Source: Gemmatimonadota bacterium
GTDB lineage: Bacteria > Gemmatimonadota > Gemmatimonadetes > Gemmatimonadales > GWC2-71-9
Assembly: GCA_003223415.1 (NCBI GenBank)
Contig: QHUY01000061.1
Coordinates: forward strand, 19,702-63,255
Length of the DNA stretch: 43,554 nucleotides
Reading direction: 5' to 3'
The notes beneath the pieces are model-generated. The model worked only from the letters and a program-made list of their open reading frames with translations, did not search any database and was not told where the DNA came from. A program made the translations under genes and the position numbers. Positions 41,111 through 43,554 of the stretch are shown piece after piece (positions within the stretch are counted from its first letter, which is position 1; every line of letters starts with the position of its first letter).

Positions 41111-41895
41111 GGGGCGGGTGCCGAAGTCGAGTCGGCCTGTCGCAGCAGTCCCGCGAAATCCCGTAGCTCGGACATCCCAAGGTCGGAGACGACCCAGTAG
41201 ACGTACTCGGGCGTGGTCCAGTGCAGCAGGTGGTAGCCCTGCCGCGTCGTCGTCGCGGCTCCCACGGGGCCACCGCCCACCGCGGGCCACAGGAACACAT
41301 TGATCAGGTGTTGGCGTCGCCCGTACACGAGCGCGGCGACCGGCCGGCCGCCCAGGTAGTCGAGCCGCCCGCCGAGGAGGGGAAAGCCGCGTCCCGCGAA
41401 GTCGTACACGGGGGGTGAGAAGTCGAGCTTGCCGTTGAACCACGGCTTCACGGTGTGCTGGTCCGAGGAGACCACATCGGCGAGGTGGCCGGGCATGAGG
41501 GAGCGCACGTGGCTCGCGAGCACCTGCCCGGCCAGCGCCTCCGCACCCGCCCGGCCCAGCGCGAGCCGCCAGCTGCCGACCGCGACCACCGCCAGCGAAG
41601 CCGCGACCGCGAGCCAGCGCCGGGCGACCGGCGTCACGACCCAGCGTGAGAGCGGCGCGCCCGCCGCGCCCGCCGCGGCACGCACCGCCGCGCGGACGCG
41701 GTTGCGCAGGGCATCCGGCGCCCGGAACGCGGGTACCTGCCCCCGGATCGCGGCGCTGAGCGCGACACGGGCCTCGTGCAGTCGCGCGCACTCACCGCAC
41801 TCCTTGAGATGCGCCTCGAGCTCCCGCGCCTCCGCAGGCGCCAACTCGCCATCCACGTAGGCGTCGAGCTGTAGCTCGAGCTCACGGTGCGTCAC
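41107..41895 (-). CDS. Membrane anti-sigma factor with zinc-binding ZAS domain
   Basis: 262-residue anti-sigma factor. The N-terminal ZAS domain has His29, Cys33 and Cys36 (HLKECGECARLHE). One transmembrane helix (WLAVAASLAVVAVGSWRLAL, about residues 93-112) leads to an extracytoplasmic domain with PGHLADVVSSDQHTVKPWF and a DYLGGRPVAALVYGRRQHLINVF segment found in several anti-sigma factors. A GTG start lies 1 bp after the sigma factor stop. Its own stop overlaps xdhA (GTGA). It would hold the ECF factor inactive until a periplasmic signal, perhaps redox or metal, is sensed. Confidence 0.93.
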   Translation of the reverse strand: MTHRELELQLDAYVDGELAPAEARELEAHLKECGECARLHEARVALSAAIRGQVPAFRAPDALRNRVRAAVRAAAGAAGAPLSRWVVTPVARRWLAVAASLAVVAVGSWRLALGRAGAEALAGQVLASHVRSLMPGHLADVVSSDQHTVKPWFNGKLDFSPPVYDFAGRGFPLLGGRLDYLGGRPVAALVYGRRQHLINVFLWPAVGGGPVGAATTTRQGYHLLHWTTPEYVYWVVSDLGMSELRDFAGLLRQADSTSAPAP

Positions 41896-41896
41896 C

Positions 41897-42439
41897 TTAG
41901 CGTCCCTCCTCGCCGACAGCCAACGCCTCCCGGAGTCGCCCGCGGGCGCGGGCGAGGCGCGACATCACCGTCCCCACCGGCGCGCCCGTCACGTCGCTGA
42001 TCTCCTTGTACGACAACCCCTCGAGCTCGCGCAACACGATCACCTCTCGGAATTCCGGGCTCAGCCGGTCGAGCGCCTGGCGCACGGACTCGCGCGTCGT
42101 GTCCCGGTCGAGCGCCGCCGCCGGGTGATCGCCCGCGACCGCCTCGCTGTGCAGCTCCTCGTCGAACTCCGTCGCCAGCGCGTCGGCCCGGTGCCGCCGT
42201 CGCCAGGTGTGCGCGGTGTTACGCACGATCGCCAGGACCCACGCACGGGCGGCGCTGCTCTCGGCGGCGCCCCCCTCCCCCCGGAAGCCGCCGAAATACT
42301 TGAGCGCGCGCAGGTAGGCGTCCTGCACGACGTCCTGCGCGTCGTGATCGTTGCGCGTCAGGTAGCGCGCCAGCGTATACGCGGCGTCCAGGTGCGGCAA
42401 CACGATCGCTTCGAATCGCTCGAGCTCGCTCGGCTCCAA
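41897..42439 (-). CDS. ECF-family RNA polymerase sigma factor
   Basis: 180-residue group 4 sigma factor. Region 2 contains NDHDAQDVVQDAYLRALKYF and ARAWVLAIVRNTAHTWRR; region 4 contains LSPEFREVIVLRELEGLSYKEISDVTGAPVGTVMSRLARAR. The start is a TTG at 42439 with GAGGA 6 nt upstream. It is followed at once by the anti-sigma gene and then by xdhA. Autoregulation from a promoter in 42440-42597 is likely, but no promoter could be identified with confidence. Confidence 0.95.
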   Translation of the reverse strand: MEPSELERFEAIVLPHLDAAYTLARYLTRNDHDAQDVVQDAYLRALKYFGGFRGEGGAAESSAARAWVLAIVRNTAHTWRRRHRADALATEFDEELHSEAVAGDHPAAALDRDTTRESVRQALDRLSPEFREVIVLRELEGLSYKEISDVTGAPVGTVMSRLARARGRLREALAVGEEGR

Positions 42440-42496
42440 CCGGTCCTCAGGATGTCGGCGGTAGGCCTTCGAGAAAGGACTCCGCGAGCGGCGGGT

Positions 42497-42514
42497 TTAT
42501 TCCCGGCGGAATAA
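42497..42514. promoter_or_regulatory. Inverted repeat TTATTCC-CGGC-GGAATAA
   Basis: Seven-bp perfect arms with a 4-bp spacer in the 158-bp divergent gap between the sigma factor and the cupredoxin gene, 58 bp from the sigma start and 83 bp from the cupredoxin start. The AT-rich arms stand out in GC-rich DNA, suggesting an operator or promoter element. Confidence 0.55.
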
Positions 42515-42597
42515 GCGCGAGGCGCGTGGGGTCTCCGGCACAGAACCATACTGCCTTCGGACCATCGCTGTCAGACCTTTTGACGAGGAGCACCGCT

Positions 42598-43554
42598 ATG
42601 AGCAAGCACTGGAGACACTGGGCCCTGCCGATTCTCGCCGTACTCGGCGCGGCGTCGCGGCCCGGGATTGAAGCCCCTGCCCAAGTGAGCGTTCGGCTCT
42701 CGGAGTGGAAGGTGGAGCTGTCGCAGCAAGCCATCGCGGCGGGAACCGTCAGGTTCGCCATCACGAACGCCGGCAGCATCCCGCACGCCTTCGAGGTCGA
42801 GGGACACGGGATCGAGAAGGAGACCAGGACAATCCAGCCCGGCGCGAGCGACACGCTCACCCTGACGCTCAAGCCGGGGACGTACGAGGTGTACTGCCCC
42901 GTGGGTGAAGACTCACACAAGAAGCTCGGCATGGAGTCCCACCTCCGGGTCGTCGACGCGAACGCCGAACGCGGGTCCACAGGCTACGGCGCGACCTCAC
43001 CTTCGGGGGGGAGGGTGAAATCGATACGCGTGATGGGCGGAGGGCCCGTCATCCAGATCCTCCCCGGCCCGTTCCCGTTCCCCGACAGCGCCGCCCCCAT
43101 CCTCCAGCAGTTCGGCGACGAGCGGGAGGGCCTGGAGTCGCAGGTAAAGAACGGTCCCTATTCGAACAATGTGACGCCGAGCTCCGGCAGCTTCACGTTC
43201 ACCGCGTGGGACAACGGTGCAACGCGCGATTCGGTGGACGGGGCTGCCGAGTTCACGACGCAGGACGGGGCCCGCTGGAGGCTCGTGCTCGACCGCGTGC
43301 AGACGAAGGACGTCCCGCATCACCCGCGGTTCGGCGGCGTGATCCTCGGGCTCTACTACCACGGCAATACCGGCGTGCACACGCCGCTCGTTCCCACGAT
43401 CAACAGCGCCGTCGCGCTGTGGGCGTTCGGGCACCTGTACAAGAACGATGCGCTCGTGACCGACAACGCGATGGTGCACGTGATGCTCTTGTCGCGCACC
43501 CGGCGAGACGGCGATTTCGCCCTCGCCTGCTGGGATTGCTCGAGGAACAAAATC
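42598..43554 (+). CDS. Cupredoxin fused to an unknown C-terminal domain (3' end cut)
   Basis: At least 319 residues, running off the window. A signal peptide (MSKHWRHWALPILAVLGAAS) precedes a plastocyanin-like domain (about residues 28-123) with a complete type-1 copper set: His in SIPHAFEVEG, then Cys, His and Met in YCPVGEDSHKKLGM. A second domain begins near residue 140 (SIRVMGGGPVIQILPGPFPFPDS) and is not recognised; it has a PHHPRFGGVILGLYYHGNTGVHTPLVP stretch, here shortened, rich in His and Gly. GAGGAG lies 9 nt before the ATG. It is divergent from the ECF sigma gene and may belong to its regulon. Electron transfer or copper sensing is likely for the first domain. Confidence 0.88.
   Translation, partial: MSKHWRHWALPILAVLGAASRPGIEAPAQVSVRLSEWKVELSQQAIAAGTVRFAITNAGSIPHAFEVEGHGIEKETRTIQPGASDTLTLTLKPGTYEVYCPVGEDSHKKLGMESHLRVVDANAERGSTGYGATSPSGGRVKSIRVMGGGPVIQILPGPFPFPDSAAPILQQFGDEREGLESQVKNGPYSNNVTPSSGSFTFTAWDNGATRDSVDGAAEFTTQDGARWRLVLDRVQTKDVPHHPRFGGVILGLYYHGNTGVHTPLVPTINSAVALWAFGHLYKNDALVTDNAMVHVMLLSRTRRDGDFALACWDCSRNKI

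Noticed and set aside
28376-42597. Sigma-54 promoter (-24 GG / -12 GC) for a target of the NtrC-type regulator
   Set aside because: I looked for TGGCAC-N5-TTGC-like sites in the gaps on both strands and found none with correct spacing that was convincing.
1-43554. tRNA, rRNA, transposase, integrase or phage genes marking a mobile island
   Set aside because: None recognised; composition by eye is even and genes are collinear operons, so there is no sign of a recent island.

Overview
The window is GC-rich (coding G+C near 70 percent by eye), almost fully coding, and carries about 33 genes, two of them cut by the window edges. Many exported enzymes (S9 and M1 peptidases, DUF1080 proteins, Tat-exported oxidoreductases, GH20/GH29/GH36-like glycosidases) together with a GMC dehydrogenase and its Tat-linked small subunit suggest a chromosomal segment of a heterotrophic, polymer-scavenging bacterium. 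Gemmatimonadota is the best guess, Acidobacteriota an alternative; this is inferred from gene content only. There are no rRNA or tRNA genes, phage genes, transposases or CRISPR arrays.

Layout. (1) 1-8279, minus strand: a tightly overlapped run panB, thrC, thrB, MoaD-like sulfur carrier, rhodanese, then a GH36-like glycosidase, an EamA transporter and a GH20 hexosaminidase (3' end cut). (2) 8545-17302, plus strand: GMC oxidoreductase and Tat small subunit, Gfo/Idh/MocA dehydrogenase, proline dehydrogenase, DUF1080 protein, DPP-IV-like peptidase, AstE/AspA-like metallohydrolase. (3) 17299-20867: Fpg/Nei-type DNA glycosylase (minus), diverging from a GH29 fucosidase plus amidohydrolase (plus). 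(4) 20857-24855, minus: DUF1080 lipoprotein, MFS transporter, Tat-exported Gfo/Idh/MocA protein and CutC. (5) 24950-27403: M1 aminopeptidase. (6) 27413-32996, minus: solute-binding lipoprotein, NtrY-like kinase, NtrC-type regulator, TPR protein. (7) 33084-37500, plus: allB, alc, uraD, uraH, puuD; facing it from the right (42439-37505, minus) are an ECF sigma factor, its anti-sigma factor and xdhA, xdhC, xdhB. (8) 42598 to the edge: a blue-copper cupredoxin fused to a second domain.

Functional themes. Regions 2 and 4 hold the parts of a C3-oxidation route for glycosides: a GMC dehydrogenase of the FAD-glucose/glucoside dehydrogenase type, two Gfo/Idh/MocA proteins, two DUF1080 (3-keto-disaccharide hydrolase) proteins and a sugar/nucleoside-type MFS carrier, next to classical exo-glycosidases. 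Region 7 encodes every step from (hypo)xanthine to ureidoglycolate plus urea, and its xdh arm is translationally coupled to an anti-sigma factor. Region 6 couples an orphan solute-binding protein to a two-component system.

Non-coding structure. Six loci carry short tandem arrays with a strict 7-bp period but different unit sequences, often at gene ends and partly translated. Large palindromes occupy the GMC/small-subunit gap (burying the ribosome-binding site), the kinase/regulator gap, and, in frame, the linker of the EamA transporter. G or C homopolymers of 8 to 15 bases recur inside genes, two of them within signal peptides.
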